Source of the DNA: Lavandula angustifolia
Lineage: Eukaryota > Streptophyta > Magnoliopsida > Lamiales > Lamiaceae
Direction: 5' to 3'
Assembly (NCBI GenBank): GCA_028984105.1
Contig: CM054804.1
Location: forward strand, 26,525,057-26,589,056
DNA length: 64,000 bases
Position numbers and translations under genes: made by a program. Shown piece after piece: positions 44,020 to 56,437 of the stretch; within the stretch, counting starts at the first letter, position 1; each line of letters starts with the position of its first letter. A model generated the notes under the pieces. It was not told the origin of the DNA, did no database searches, and saw only the letters and a program-made list of their open reading frames with translations.

Positions 44020-46728
44020 ATGGGGATTTCAGTGGGGAGCAAAGATCTATAGTGTACTGTCGGTCTGATGCAGCTAGTTTATGTTTGTCCTGTGACCGCA
44101 ATGTCCACACTGCTAATGCCCTTTCGACACGACACTCAAGGACACTTATTTGTGAAAGATGCAATTCTCAACCAGCTACCGTCAGATGCATGGAGGAGAG
44201 AATATCTCTTTGCCACCGTTGTGATTGGACGGGGCATTTCGGCTCAAACACAAGTCCTGCACACAAGAAGCACACTGTTAATTGTTACTCTGGATGCCCC
44301 TCAGCTGCACAACTTTCTCAAATTTGGTCCTTTCTCTTAGATAGTCCTTCAGTTGGGGACTCCACCTGCGAACAGGGGATGTTTTCAATGAGTATTTCAG
44401 ATAATAAGCCGGATTGTCATAGCCAACAAGAAAAGAACAATAGCAAAGATGTATCTTTTATAGTGGAAGCCAACAACCTGCGTAATATGGATTGGATGGA
44501 GGCCTTAACACCGTCGAATTCGATTCTGTTGGCTGGATCTTCTAGGTCTGCTAAGCGCAAGCTAGCTATTTTGCCCCAAAAAAACTTCTTTAGCAGTCCC
44601 AGAATTCATAAATTTGTTTTCTACGTAGACGCAGATATAGCTCTAGAATCACGTTCTCCCATTTGACTTAGTAGATGTATCTCTAAAATCAGGTAAATTT
44701 ATACCAGAGGAAGCGAGGACATGAATCTTTCTCTCCTCCTTCTTTAGTAGGGTGGAAGTGGAGTAGCATATAAAAGACTAAATATATGGCATTTGACAAT
44801 GTTTTGCCTATGAAAATAATAATTAATTCACCTTGTAGCAGTTTCAGATAATGAAAAAGACATAGTGACTGCTAAGTAGAAAGGAAGAAGAGCCCTGCAT
44901 CTCTTGAAGTATATTTATCCCTAGCCATTATTGGTTTCTGATAGCTCCTTAAATATCTTTTAACAAGATGAACATACATGTAGAATACTTATTCTTACGT
45001 GAAAAATCAGAAAGGAGGTAATGCATTTCCGACTTGAAATGGCTACTCACATGTAGCTTCAATGTGTTAGGACTCTCAAAAGAAGTGAGATACTGGTGAG
45101 GTTCACCAACTTAGAGTTGGTGTAGCAAAGGATCTATCCTTGAACCTTAATAACATTTGAAGTTAGCTTCAGGTGGAAACTAGATGTGGAGATGTAAGGT
45201 GACATGAAAAAATATACGACCATTACCAAATTTAGATCAGTATACCATGTTATAAACTCTGCTTTGTAAGTGCAAACATGCAGACAATAATTGTGCTGTC
45301 ACATTTGAACTATTTTTTCTTTTTCTTTTTGGTATATTCTAATTTAGTTAATGATGGCTAGTCTTGTCTTTTCATGTGCAGGTATATGGACCTAGAGAAA
45401 AGGGGATTGCTGAATGTGAGGATACTGGTTTCTATGATTATTTCAATGTGGATGAATTTGACTTAGGTAGTGAGAACTACAAAGAACTTTTTAGTGCTGC
45501 CATGGATAATCCTGAACAGCTTTTTGATAATGAAGATTTTGATGAATTATTTGGCCCAAACGTTATGGCCGGTTCTGATTGTCAGTGTAGTTACCTTGCT
45601 GAGGTAGTTTCTTGTTGCTTCTCTTATATATTACTAGTGGTGCAAGTTATCTGGAAATGTAATGTGCATTTCTTTAGTATCATTTTCATGCATGAAATTG
45701 TTGGTCATCAAGTTCATGGGAAACAAATTAATCTTCAAATAAGTATATTCATAATGCCAAACTAACAAGCATTAGTAGGGTATGAAACTAGAGCTGACAT
45801 TGAAGAACGAACTGTATCTGGGAGAGAGAAGCAATGTATTATATTGACACCCATGGAAATTCAAGTCTAAAAGCCAATCTATGTTGTTTGCTTTTGTATT
45901 CTTAGAGCCAAATGAGAAATCCTTCTTTGTGTGGAAATAGGTGCTGATGATATCAGAACGGATGTTTACTGCAGATGTGCTGAAGAATTCATGTCTCGTC
46001 TCTACTCTCTTAAGCTGAAAATTACAATCTTGATTATTACTGCCAACCATTTCTTCATTTCTCAAATTAAACCATCTCAATTTTGCAGCACCTATTCTGT
46101 GCCCCGTTTCCCTTTTTCTGTTGCATTCCTCACTCTTTCTGACAAATTAAAAACCTTTAGGCCATTAGTGGTGATTCCACTTAAACACTTTGCAAGTTGA
46201 ATGTACGGGAACGTATCCAGCAGGATACAGAGTAACTTCTTCCTTAAATTATGATACATACTAGGGATCATCAGTTGGAGGGATGAAGATGCAACCAGCA
46301 GGCAGCAATGCAGCATCTGCAGATTCAGTTATTAGCTGTAAAACTGAACCTAACTTATGTTTTATGAGGCAAGCACACTCGGGTATCTCATTTTCTGGCC
46401 TTACTGGAGAGAGTAGTGGCGTAGATTATCAAGATTGTGGTGCATCATCAATTTTATACATGGGAGAACCACCATGGGGTCCTGAAAGTACCATGGCCCC
46501 TACTTCTAGCAGGAGCGATGCTGTCATGCGATACAAGGAGAAGAAGAAGACACGAAAGTAAGAATCAATAACTATTCTTTGTTTATTATTTCCTTCTCAA
46601 TGTGGTTTCACAGATTCGAGAAAAAAGTAAGGTATGCAACCCGCAAGGCCAGGGCGGATGTAAGGAGACGCGTGAAGGGACTCTTCATTAAGGCTGGCGA
46701 TGCTTATGATTATGATCCATTGAGCTAA
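44020..46728 (+). pseudogene. CONSTANS-like (COL9/COL10 type) gene with damaged first B-box
   Basis: Pieces: 44020 to about 44666 (B-boxes), 45382-45603, 46265-46557 and 46614-46728 (CCT domain, stop TAA). Introns 2 and 3 are GT-AG in phase. The family encodes nuclear regulators of flowering or light responses; B-boxes mediate protein contacts, CCT mediates DNA/NF-Y binding. The CCT region (SDAVMRYKEKKKTRKFEKK, then ARADVRRRVKGLFIKAGDAY) is intact, as are the second B-box (CERCNSQPATVRC) and later part of the first (YCRSDAASLCLSCDRNVH). The expected start, with a Cys-x2-Cys pair, is damaged: ATG 44020 runs out of frame to a stop after ten codons, and the in-frame sequence has GDFSGEQ, with Ser where a Cys is expected. 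No good donor is seen before the TGA at about 44664. I infer a pseudogene, though a transcript starting elsewhere is possible. Confidence 0.75.
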
Positions 46729-48068
46729 ACCAGAAGCTACTGAGTAAAAATCTTCCAGTCATTCAATTAAGGAAATGCATGATTGCAGGGATTGAACTCA
46801 TATTTATAAATCAAGCTGGATAGAAGGAATCGTGTATCATCAGTGAGGATATATTTCTTCATTGACCATCTACTATTGGGTCTCACACGGTTATGGTATC
46901 AAACACAGACATTCATGTTCAGATCCCAAGGATCTTCAAAAGATAAAAGTTACTCTGTTGGCACAACCTGGGATACCATAATGAGTTACACAACTTGAGA
47001 AACACCCGTCGAAGCATAGCAAAGCTTTGGTATGCTAATTGTATTCTATTGTCTTGTTTGATTGCTCTGGATGATTTCAAGGGTCAACTCGCTTTAACTG
47101 TAAATGTAAAGTAAGCCTTATATATGTAGTGTGAGCTGATCTACAAGATGTTTGCTTGGTGATTCGAGTTCTTGATATATATATTTAGGTTTCATGTTTG
47201 ATAAACAATTTTGAACTGGCTTCTGGCAGGAATTACTCATTCTACCAACTCAGTAACAGATCTCATCGACAATCTTGAAGGTGCTTCAATAAAGGGCCTA
47301 AGCTTTTTGCTCTACTCCTACTAGTCCATCTTGTGTGTTTCCTTCAAATCAGAAGATTGGACCAACTTCCTAGCTATTCTTCGACTTATAATATAAGGGA
47401 TCTGCTTTAGCTTCTATATTTTGTGGAATGGATCTTTCCTTTTCTTTTGAGCTTAATTTATTCTTGATTACCTATGTGTTGCTATTTCTGATAAATTCAT
47501 CACTTTTTTCCTCTTCTTGGGTTTCTTTTGATTAAAATAACCGGTTGAGTTTTTACCATTTTCTCAAGATACCTGCAGCTGATATCCATCCGCCGATTGG
47601 TCTTCCCTCTGTAAGATTCATGGCATTCTCGAACTCTCTGTGGATCCCTCGGGTCTGTCCATGGAGGAACCACCTTACCTGTGGCCATGTTTTTCACAAA
47701 CACCACATGCCCCCTTTGCCGGAATTGCACTTGTCCTATGTAGTATGTAGTTTGATATCATCAGCTTATCTTTAGCTGCCAAAGCGAGCAGAGCTAGTAT
47801 TCCTCTTGTAAGCAAGTCAGATTTCTTGTTCTACTCTAATGGCGAAGCCCTTTTCTTTTTAATGGTATAGCATTTTTCAGGAGATGTCTTTTATGGTGAT
47901 ATATTGCACAAGGAGATGGTATAAAAAATATGAAATCATTGAAACCAAGATGAGAAGATACATTGAGATTCATCAGCCAAGTTCAAAAGACCGTGTTTGG
48001 TATGATCAAACAGTGACTATAAAAGAGTAAATTAGATGAGCATCTATGGTATGGTATGGTGTGGATCA
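46729..48068. other. Spacer between the CONSTANS-like and O-fucosyltransferase-like genes
   Basis: Convergent 3' ends. The first few hundred bases are likely 3' untranslated region of the left gene. A 76-codon minus-strand frame at 47500-47730 (KVVPPWTDPRDPQR) and an overlapping plus-strand one match nothing I can name. Confidence 0.4.
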
Positions 48069-49610
48069 TCAGCATGTACCAACACCATCTTTACAGTCGT
48101 TGGTCAGATCATTGAATGTCTCAATTTGCTTCTTCCCCTTAAAAAACACTTCACTATCAACAGATTGCCTCATATAACCGTCAAAATCCACTGAGTTCCC
48201 ATTGTTGAGCTTCGTGGTTTCGTAGTACCAATCACTGTTAGAATCCCACAGATCTTTGTGTTCATCAAGAAAGTGAACCGAATACTTCTCCTTCAAAGGA
48301 TCAAACAAGGATGTTTGTGGCTCATTTGTAGCGATGTAAACATTCCTCCCATCTTCTATTTTGCCCTTCAAACTTGCCAGCAGAGATTGTGGAGATGTGT
48401 CCCTATCAAGATTAGGCCACACCTTCTTGTTCTTAGCCTTGTCCCCTCTCTCAACATGAACACCATCAAAGTCCCAATTCATTCTTGATGCAATTGCAGA
48501 AGCCACATCCAACAGTCGCCTCGACTTGCGGATCATAGGCCATGGCCGTTGGATGACACCACCCGCTTCACCTTCACAAACCCGGAACCAGAAATTGTCC
48601 GGCTCAACATCTCCAAACTTCCTCATAATCAAACTGTCCTTCACCTCAGCTAGCTCCATTGGTGTAACTCTGAAATCCTCTACAAGATGAAGCTTCAATC
48701 CATCCCTCTTTTTCCATTCCGACCAAAACCCGGCTTGATCAACCACGGAAGCTGAGTCCTTCAACAGCTCCAAATCAAAGTAGAACCTGAAATCTTTCCC
48801 CTCTTCGTCCACTCCATAAGAAGAGTAGATCTTCGACAAACAAAGAGACAAGTCCATAACCAGAGTCCGGTTCAAGAAAAGCGCCTCCCCTAACATACAC
48901 GAGAAGCTCCACAGATAGTGGTCCATGCTCTTGCATCTATCACCACCACCAGAATAAATCAAATACTTGTCATCATCACTAAATGATCCCTCCCCATCAT
49001 TCACAAGATTATCATCAGCCTTCACCGGAACCACCTTCCCCTTCCTCTTCCTAGCATTGCTACCTGAATGATACTCTCCAATACCAGCCACACTCAGACT
49101 GCAGTTCTCATGCCTCACAACCCTAAAGCTTCTATAGTCCTTATTGAATCCACTCGCCTTCCCCTCCTTGGGCCTAAACCGCCACGCCATGTGGCAAGAA
49201 CTGCCGTTGTCACCTGCCACCGGCTTCCCAAACCTATAGAAATGTATATCCTTGAACTCCTCGATGGTAGCCCTCATCAGCACATGGAAAACCTCAAGAT
49301 CGCGGCAATTGATCGGCTCATCAACGCGGCATTCACTGCTTTCGGACAACTCCTCGAACCCTGTTCCCAACACAGCGGATTCCACATCGCTGATGTTGAT
49401 AAACGCTGTCTGATCTGAGAGGAGATTTGTTATTTCGGAGGGGGGATGAAACAGGGGATCTTCAGTGTTGTAGGTGGCGGCAATTATGGTGAAAATCATC
49501 ACCCCAATCACGAATACACTGAAACAGAGGTTCGCAATCATGACGATTGCTTTTTGGCCGAGATTTTCCGGCCGAAAACTCCCGTTCCTAAACGACGAAC
49601 GAGCCAACAT
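48069..49610 (-). CDS. O-fucosyltransferase-like type II membrane protein, 513 aa
   Basis: Single-exon frame from ATG 49610 to TGA at 48069. The start MLARSSFRNGSFRPENLG is the conserved beginning of a plant family related to GDP-fucose protein O-fucosyltransferases (Arabidopsis At4g12700/At2g04280, from memory, some annotated as calcium-binding). One membrane segment lies at residues about 22-46, a short cytosolic tail precedes it and a long lumenal domain follows, so Golgi or ER residence as a type II protein is likely (inferred). Family features: FRPKEGKASGFNKDYRSF, SGGGDRCKSMDHYLWSF, LNRTLVMDLSLCLS, and a C-terminal region YIATNEPQTSLFDPLKEKY with the usual N-E-P. Length is close to family members. 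Acceptor and activity are not known. A CT/GA-rich leader lies upstream. Confidence 0.9.
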   Translation of the reverse strand: MLARSSFRNGSFRPENLGQKAIVMIANLCFSVFVIGVMIFTIIAATYNTEDPLFHPPSEITNLLSDQTAFINISDVESAVLGTGFEELSESSECRVDEPINCRDLEVFHVLMRATIEEFKDIHFYRFGKPVAGDNGSSCHMAWRFRPKEGKASGFNKDYRSFRVVRHENCSLSVAGIGEYHSGSNARKRKGKVVPVKADDNLVNDGEGSFSDDDKYLIYSGGGDRCKSMDHYLWSFSCMLGEALFLNRTLVMDLSLCLSKIYSSYGVDEEGKDFRFYFDLELLKDSASVVDQAGFWSEWKKRDGLKLHLVEDFRVTPMELAEVKDSLIMRKFGDVEPDNFWFRVCEGEAGGVIQRPWPMIRKSRRLLDVASAIASRMNWDFDGVHVERGDKAKNKKVWPNLDRDTSPQSLLASLKGKIEDGRNVYIATNEPQTSLFDPLKEKYSVHFLDEHKDLWDSNSDWYYETTKLNNGNSVDFDGYMRQSVDSEVFFKGKKQIETFNDLTNDCKDGVGTC

Positions 49611-52266
49611 CTTGCTTCTTTGTGTGCATGCGGAAGAGATTAAGGATCAGCTGATCTGTGTGTGTGAGAGAGAGTGAGAAAATCAACGAGAAAGGAACAA
49701 AAGCTAGATTTGCAGATGCTAAAATGAGGCTGGCTATGATCGTATCACATCACATCACATGTATAATCAATTAGTTACTATAATTCTAATAAAGTAAATA
49801 GATAACTACTTACCTTGTTTTGTTGGGATTCCAAAAAAAAACGGTTTGACTAATGAATTGTATTCATTTGTTACTTTGATTTGACATATTTTTATTTTAG
49901 ACAGCAATATGCTTCATTGTCTGCATTTATTTAAATATTGGAGAATCTGACTTGCCATCTGATTACATAGCTTTCATTCTATTTGTTTCCGCTTTAAATT
50001 TAAGTCTTTGAAAAAGCTATCTTACCCTTCATATTCCAGTACCACAAAATTCCTCGGAAGCAGTGCTGGTCTGGCCAATGTACGGGGCGTGGCTCATAAA
50101 CCCTACCAAAATAATTAGAACCATCGTCACACTCAGTTACCACGGTTCCAATATTACTTTATTTTATTTTATAAATTTTTGAAAATTTGAATTTAACTTA
50201 GGAAATTATAGTTTTTTAGTAAAAAAATCTCTTCTTAATTTATTAATCAAGCATATACTATAAATCAATCAATACATTCCATAAACACTAGGCAATTAAT
50301 TTTATACGTTCTATATATATATATTAATACTACCCCCATCAATTATATAAATCGATGCCCTATATTCTTAAGTCAAATATCTCTCATCAAGTTATCAAGC
50401 AATCATGTAAAAAATCAATGAATACAGATACATTCCATATACTATTCAGTCAATTATATTTATTCTATATATAGTTATGTACATCATACATTCTATGTCT
50501 ACTACTCAATTGTATACATGTACATTCTATGTACATAAATCAAAATTTTCATATTTAGATTTTTTTACCAACTTATAATATTTAAATAAATAATAAAAAA
50601 TGAAATTGAAAGAAATCGGAACCGTTGGTTGAACTCCGGTTCACCTATATGGAACTGCAGAACCGTACGGGAACCGAGCACAGCTCTACTAAACCTCACG
50701 CGCCGCTTATTCTCTCTCAGAAGCATTCAATTATTTGAGGAAACAGCCACTTGTTATGAGATTCTTCTCATTCATTCAAGTCAAGTGCCGGTGACCCCAT
50801 TATTTGCTTCCTGGAAAACCACAACTTTGAGATCATAATTCTTGCAAGTCATAAGCCAAGACTACCAAGAAGACTAATTAGTGCATTTTATCTTCTACGC
50901 ATAGAGAGGTTGTTGATATGAGTAAAAAGTAAGTCTGATTACCGAATGAACAAGAAGCTGAAACTACCATGAACGGAGATGTTAAACCAAAAAGCTATAT
51001 ATGTTTATGATTTCAAGGATTATTAGTAACACATACTACCTCTGAGCTATAAAGGTTTCTCCAGATAATGCCTTTTCGAGTCTCTCCTCAAATACTGTTG
51101 CATGCCAACTAAATTTCTGAGCCTGCAAACAAGACACAAAAAGGAAGAAATAAAAGAGAAAGGAGATTGAAGCAAAGATTGCCTCTTTGCACTGGGAATC
51201 CCATTTAGGAGATATACAAATGGCTTCTTCATTGTTCCCCAGAATAGGCCTAACTCCTAGACTTCTCCCAAAATGAAAAGTCTCACCAACATTTTCGTCT
51301 TGATTGGCTGAATGTGATTTAAGCCATCCTTCTTGTCATTTATAACTGAAAGATTTTACTTGACATGGGTGTTGGTATCAAGGTAGCTTCATCCGGAGAC
51401 TCTTTCGAATGTTCTTCGTGGTTTAATACAGAATACACGTGCTGAGACCAAATCTTAGTGGTTCCACCGGCAATGCAGTGCTTGGAGTTAAGTGCAGTGG
51501 GGTTGGATGATACACTAGAACTGCTAGATCAAGATTGTTTCATGTGTTAGACCAGAATTCCCAGAGGTATCAGGGGTGGCAATATTTTTATGAGATAAAA
51601 AGTGTATTTTGAAGTTGTTTTGGACGAAAATTCATAAGGAAACAAAGGAGAGTCTTGGAGAGGAAGAAAGGAACATATAAGGAAATATTTTGATAAGCAA
51701 ATCTCTCCATATCTTGAACATAATCCTTTGAAGATATTTGAGCAGACTGAGGGTAGGAGCACGAAATTAAAACCTTCTCTACGCCATATTTCAGACTTCT
51801 ACACGTCGCTATTCATTAGAATTCATCACCCTTTTTAGTTCTAGATTGGAGAAACAAACACTTTCAATTTCGTTCTTATTTTAATTTCTAGCTTTGACAA
51901 TACTTTTAATTCGCTTTTTGGTTTCGTTTGCTTTGAAGACCTCGTTTAGTACTCTTTGTTTAATCATTCAGCACGTTTTCATTTAAAGGTTTCGTGTACT
52001 TATTTCCTATTTTCGTTCCTTAAATTCGCGCATGATAGAATTAGGTATGTTCTGCGTAGTCACCTGCTTGCGCATAGTCATGACACTTTTATGAGTAGCT
52101 AATTTTACAGCAGTCCGGCTGGATGCAAAACACTAACATGAGTAGTACGTGATGCTTTAGGGCTTAAAATTAATCTAAGGAGTTTAGGTTAACTCTATAT
52201 TAATTAATCTGACTAGTAATTTAAACCTAATCAATCTAGGTTATTTAGTTTATAGCTAACTTATTA
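49611..52266. other. Intergenic region, one exon-like piece only
   Basis: AT-rich with no full gene. 49660-49690 is a GA-repeat, part of the leader of the minus-strand gene. A short exon-like piece on the minus strand at 51040-51122 is listed separately. 51350-51560 has an open stretch on the plus strand (GIKVASSGDSFECSSW) that I cannot identify. Confidence 0.45.
51040..51122 (-). other. Isolated exon-like segment
   Basis: 83 bp between an acceptor (TTGTTTGCAG) and a donor (GTAGTATGT) on the minus strand. It reads AQKFSWHATVFEERLEKALS, then GETFIAQ. Codon use and both splice signals look like a real internal exon. Neighbouring exons were not found, so it is probably a remnant or captured fragment of an unrecognised gene. 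Confidence 0.4.
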
Positions 52267-52461
52267 CTCCCTCCATCCTATTTGAAATAACATATTTTTT
52301 TTCGGCACGAGAATTAAGAAAGTGGTGTTATGTGGTGTAGATTATTTGACTTTTTAGTAGTTAAATGTGATCCACACAATCTTAGCTATTTATGGAAACG
52401 TGTCATTTGTAGTGGGATGCCCAAAAAGGAAAGTGTGTCATTTTAAATGGAACGGAGAGAG
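52267..52461. mobile_element. Stowaway-like MITE 1
   Basis: 195 bp, begins CTCCCTCCATCC after TA and ends GGAACGGAGAGAG before TA. Conserved Stowaway words are inside (GCACGAGAATTAAGAAAG). No coding capacity. Confidence 0.85.
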
Positions 52462-53156
52462 TACTTCCTGATTTCTCGTGGAACAAGTAAGTAGCAAAAT
52501 TATTTGTAGAATAATTTGATTAAACTGGTAGGAAACTATTCGATATTCATCATACGAGTAGGTTCCTAAACTAGGTTCCCTTAGTATGCAAAGTTGTTTA
52601 GTTGTTAAATCTATAAATTGTCCATCAATGTAGGTTGTAATTAGATTAGGAAAGTAGTCGCTTCAATGCCCATAATGGACTAAGTGGCAATGAGGGACAT
52701 ATCAGTTTAATTACAGCGGCCTATAACTAGTTGATTCTTAGAATTAATTAATAATTAGTGCCAAGGATAAAAAATATTGTGCGTGGAATGTCTCTTTGGA
52801 CCCATTTTTCCTGCATATTTTACAAGTCTATTTATTCGTTTTATTTACTTTACTTATCGTGACAATTCGTAATTAGGAAAACTCAAAATTTGCGTGGTTG
52901 CTAACCAAAACCCCTTTAAAAATAAGTAGAAAAATTATTGCTAATCTATGTTCCTTGTGTTCAAACCCTGAATGCTATACTAATTTTAGTCTTAGCTTTG
53001 CAAGATTTATTTAGTGCAAAACAAGTATCACCATATTTGCATGGTAGCTCTATAGTTGTGTTTTTGCACATTGGAAGCTATATGATTGAGGAATGCCTTA
53101 TTAATTTTGCATTTTTTATTCTTGTATTAGCCGAGAATCACGTCTCCACCTCGTAA
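52462..53156. other. Intergenic, no gene seen
   Basis: AT-rich. The frame at 52938-53156 (hydrophobic, MLIYVPCVQTLNAILIL) has no recognisable match; it could be the eroded left part of the FAR1-type relic that follows. Confidence 0.35.
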
Positions 53157-53400
53157 ATGTATTATCAAGAACACATCTATATCTTTTAACCACGTGTGCC
53201 CCATAGAACTTATACCGTTAGTCGGTCAAAAACTTCCCAATTTGGTTGATGGTGTAATATTTTACACAATATATGATGGATTTGTTGTTCGTTTGGGCAC
53301 TCGTCGCGTGACCAACAATCTTAATATCAAGCATAGAGATGTATAATGTAATCGTGAGGATATACGAATCGGTCGTAAATGTTTTCCATTCTATTGCACT
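53157..53400 (+). pseudogene. FAR1-type DNA-binding domain relic, second copy
   Basis: The plus strand reads CPIELIPLVGQKLPNLVDGV, IFYTIYDGF, LGTRRVTNN and CNRED, in parallel with CPVELITYVGQRFLNLDDGV and CNREGHEIG of the relic at 21447. A TAA interrupts it near 53344. It is the same transposon family as the larger relic, heavily deleted: everything after the DNA-binding domain is missing. Confidence 0.7.
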
Positions 53401-53787
53401 TCATGTTGCTTAACTCTGAAGTTTAGCCTAATGTGCATAATTGTAATGGGTGTGTGTGCATACAAATTTCAAATAATGTGCATGACATAGTTTCAACCAT
53501 AATTTTTTTTAGTAGTCATTCTTTTTTTATTAACATGATATTTTGCTTCTTTTTGTGTTACTGTTAAAAGATCATTTCATAAGCAGGATCTACACGATTA
53601 TATACTCCACTACAGTGAAAAACACATGGATAAATTGCATGAGAGTTTAGTAAAGTGTGCGTACAAAACTGACTGGATGTTTACAGAAGTTCATAAGACT
53701 TCCTAATAATTCAGCCCAAAAATACAAAAAATTCAGAAAATCATTACATCACTACCAAGTTGAAATGAATAGTCTAAGATTCTGTCA
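53401..53787. other. Spacer of the deleted FAR1/Ulp1 element
   Basis: Several TGTGCAT/GTGCATA words (for example 53431-53500) as in the spacers of the larger copy. No gene seen. Confidence 0.45.
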
Positions 53788-54060
53788 TCAATCCAACAAA
53801 GCTTTTTCAACATCAAGATTTTTTTTGTCCTTCATGACCTTCTCATTTAACGCTTCAGCAATTTGCAATGTGTCCCCATAGATCTGGTTTTTAGCCCAAG
53901 TAATGAGTGCAGTGCAGTATCTTACCCTTAGGACCTCATTTGCTTCTTTGAGTTTTCTTCCGTGAACGTTTCCATATGTCTCATTGTAAACATTGACTGT
54001 CCTTGACGTTCTGATGGTCGCCGATTTCACATGGACTATTTGATCCTAGAAACCTTCTCG
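53788..54060 (-). pseudogene. Ulp1-like C-terminal relic, second copy
   Basis: The minus strand reads GDHQNVKDS, then after a one-base loss the equivalent of the TMRHMETF segment, then LRVRYCTALITWAKNQ. It is clearly related to the relic at 28950-29275 (GDNRNVKDS, LRVRYCTMLATW). The nucleotide sequences AACGTCAAGGACAGT and AATGTCAAGGATAGT show Ser in both copies at the position of the catalytic Cys. Confidence 0.55.
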
Positions 54061-56437
54061 TTATCAGCCTTTTTATAGAGAAACTATATAAGTTTGCATA
54101 CACATAGTCACAAATGGGCATAATATTATTAATAGATGTGCAGGAATAGGAAATTAAACTAACATCATCAAACCAACAGCAAAATCTTATAGCAGTGTGC
54201 AGACTCAAACTCACATGTGTATAATATTATTTAGGATGTGCAGAAATAACATCAAACCAACAGCAGAATCTTATAACAGTGTGTTGACACAAACTCATAA
54301 TATTATCATGGGATGTGCAGAAATACTTTATCAAAAACAACGACATCATCAAACCAAAAGCAGCATCTTATAACAGTGTGTAGAGACAAACTCACAGATG
54401 TACATAATGTTATTAATATATCTACATGAATATTTTTTGGTTCACAATCAACAACCTAACCCAATCGAAAACCTACATCTATGAACATTAGTAGTATTAA
54501 AAGTTCATCAAAACAAGTTTTAGGTGAAAATCCAGCATTTTCCCGATAACAAACCAACAACACAATGCTACTATGTCCATAAACTAGATTTTCGACGAAT
54601 CACAATTTCAGCACACAATCCACATATACTACAATTTAGAGTACAAATTTATTGCAGACTAATTTCACATAAACCATAATTTTCGAAACCTTAGAAAATC
54701 AGAAAACCCATTTCGACTTCGGTAGAGTGCATATTGCAGAAAATTACAACAGGCTTGGATACGGACCTTGGATTTTTAAATCACAAATTTAATTCCATAG
54801 AGATATGGGTAAATCTTATAAATCCTAAATACGCACCTTGGATTTTCCAAATTTACCTCCGGACCGAATTTTTTTGTGGGTATGCAGACTGGAATCGTTT
54901 ATTTCTTCACAGTGTTGGTTAGCTGTTCGAATACGGGTGTTCGCATTGAATCTTTCGAAGTAGTGATGATGCGTCGAATGGTGATGGACTCCTCGAATGA
55001 TTCGAAAAAGGAAGAAGTACTACTGTAATTTTTTGGAAATTGAGAGGAAAGAGTGAATGAATTAATTTGGTGAACTGAAAACCGTAGTTGAATCTCATCT
55101 CAATTTTGGGTGATATATTACTAATGAAGCCAACCATAAAAAAAAAATCAAAGAACAATAAAAAAATGTGTAAAAATCTGGTATATCAACGCAATTGATC
55201 TATGTCTATTATTGTTGTTATTTTTCTCTATTAAAGAATGTTTTATGGAGAACACCTCCTATAATAAGAAAATAAAAACACATGTACACCCTACATTCCA
55301 TTAGATGAACGGGGTAGATTAATTAGTAAGGGTATAATTGGCAAAATTGTGCATAATTAGCTATTTCACCTACTCTTTCTCTGAAATTGCATTACTGTAT
55401 CCCTCCCAAAACATCTCCAAGCCTTCACACAAATCTGCCTCCGTTCAAATTCAGGAAGTTTAATAGCCTCCGAGGAAGAAACGCCACCGTTCGGTTGACC
55501 ATTTCGCGCCGAGAAAGCGCCTCCATTAGACAGACCTTTGACGTCATTGTCGACTCTCTCGCAATAAACTTCGAAGTAAAATCGCCTCTGTACTCCTAGT
55601 CGGTGACTGAATCTTCTCGTCATCGTTCCAAAATTCGATTTGGAAGACTCTTAAGACTGAACATTGGAGTGGCGTAGCATAAAGCGTGTCGCCGTCTAAT
55701 GTAAACTCGAAGGTAAACAACCTTACTTTGAATGCCAAATTTAGGGCTTTCGTTTCTAAAATTGAATTTGGGGATTCGGGACTAAGTTGGGCATTTATTA
55801 TATGCACTTTCATACAACTCCGTCTGCACACATTGAGTTTTTGTTTGAAAACCTTGAGCAATAGCTGTGAAATACCTTAAAATTGTGCAAATAAAAATGA
55901 CAGTATACTGGTAGTGGTGTGGATGATGTTTTATTTTGGTTTTTGCTCTTTTGATTTATCAGTTCATTTTAACACCTAGGTAACATGTGTTACGATTTTT
56001 TACTATTGTGCACTTTTGTGATTAAAAGATACTATTATGTAACTCGGTTTGACTACAAGTATCAAATTAATTCGTAAAAGACTATCTATGCACTTATTCT
56101 GAATCTAGTATTATTTATCTTCGATGAGGTAAGTTTCAAGCTATTGGAGCAGAGTGGATTGCAACAGTTTTAAAACACCAATTTCAAGCAAGTTGATCAA
56201 AGTTTTAATACTCTATGTTGTATGATGATTATAAAGTCCCTATAAAGTTAAATTCTGAATTTGATAGTTGATGTACATTAGTGCAAATTTTTATGCACGT
56301 GAATGCTGGATATTATGCACATTTATGTAAATGGTATGCTTTAATTACGGTCCACTACTTACAACTAAGAAGTAGTAGTTTATAATACAAAAACATAACT
56401 AACACCATGCACATTTATAATAAAATGTGTGCACACT
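54061..56437. other. Transposon-derived region, no gene recognised
   Basis: 54080-54420 and 55900-56440 are rich in TGTGCA/TGTGCATA words, as in the FAR1/Ulp1 element spacers. 55205-55345 carries GGAGAACACCTCCTATAATAAG, similar in layout to the ends of the (TA)n-associated elements near 19-21 kb. Minus-strand frames at 55366-55623 and 55544-55861 are open but unrecognised; they may be the N-terminal part of a transposon gene. Confidence 0.4.

Noticed and set aside
47500..47730. Possible WW-like domain on the minus strand
   Set aside because: Only a short DPRD-type similarity; two conserved tryptophans with right spacing are not present.
48258..49677. Plus-strand frames opposite the O-fucosyltransferase-like gene
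   Set aside because: Antisense shadows of a well-supported 513-codon gene.
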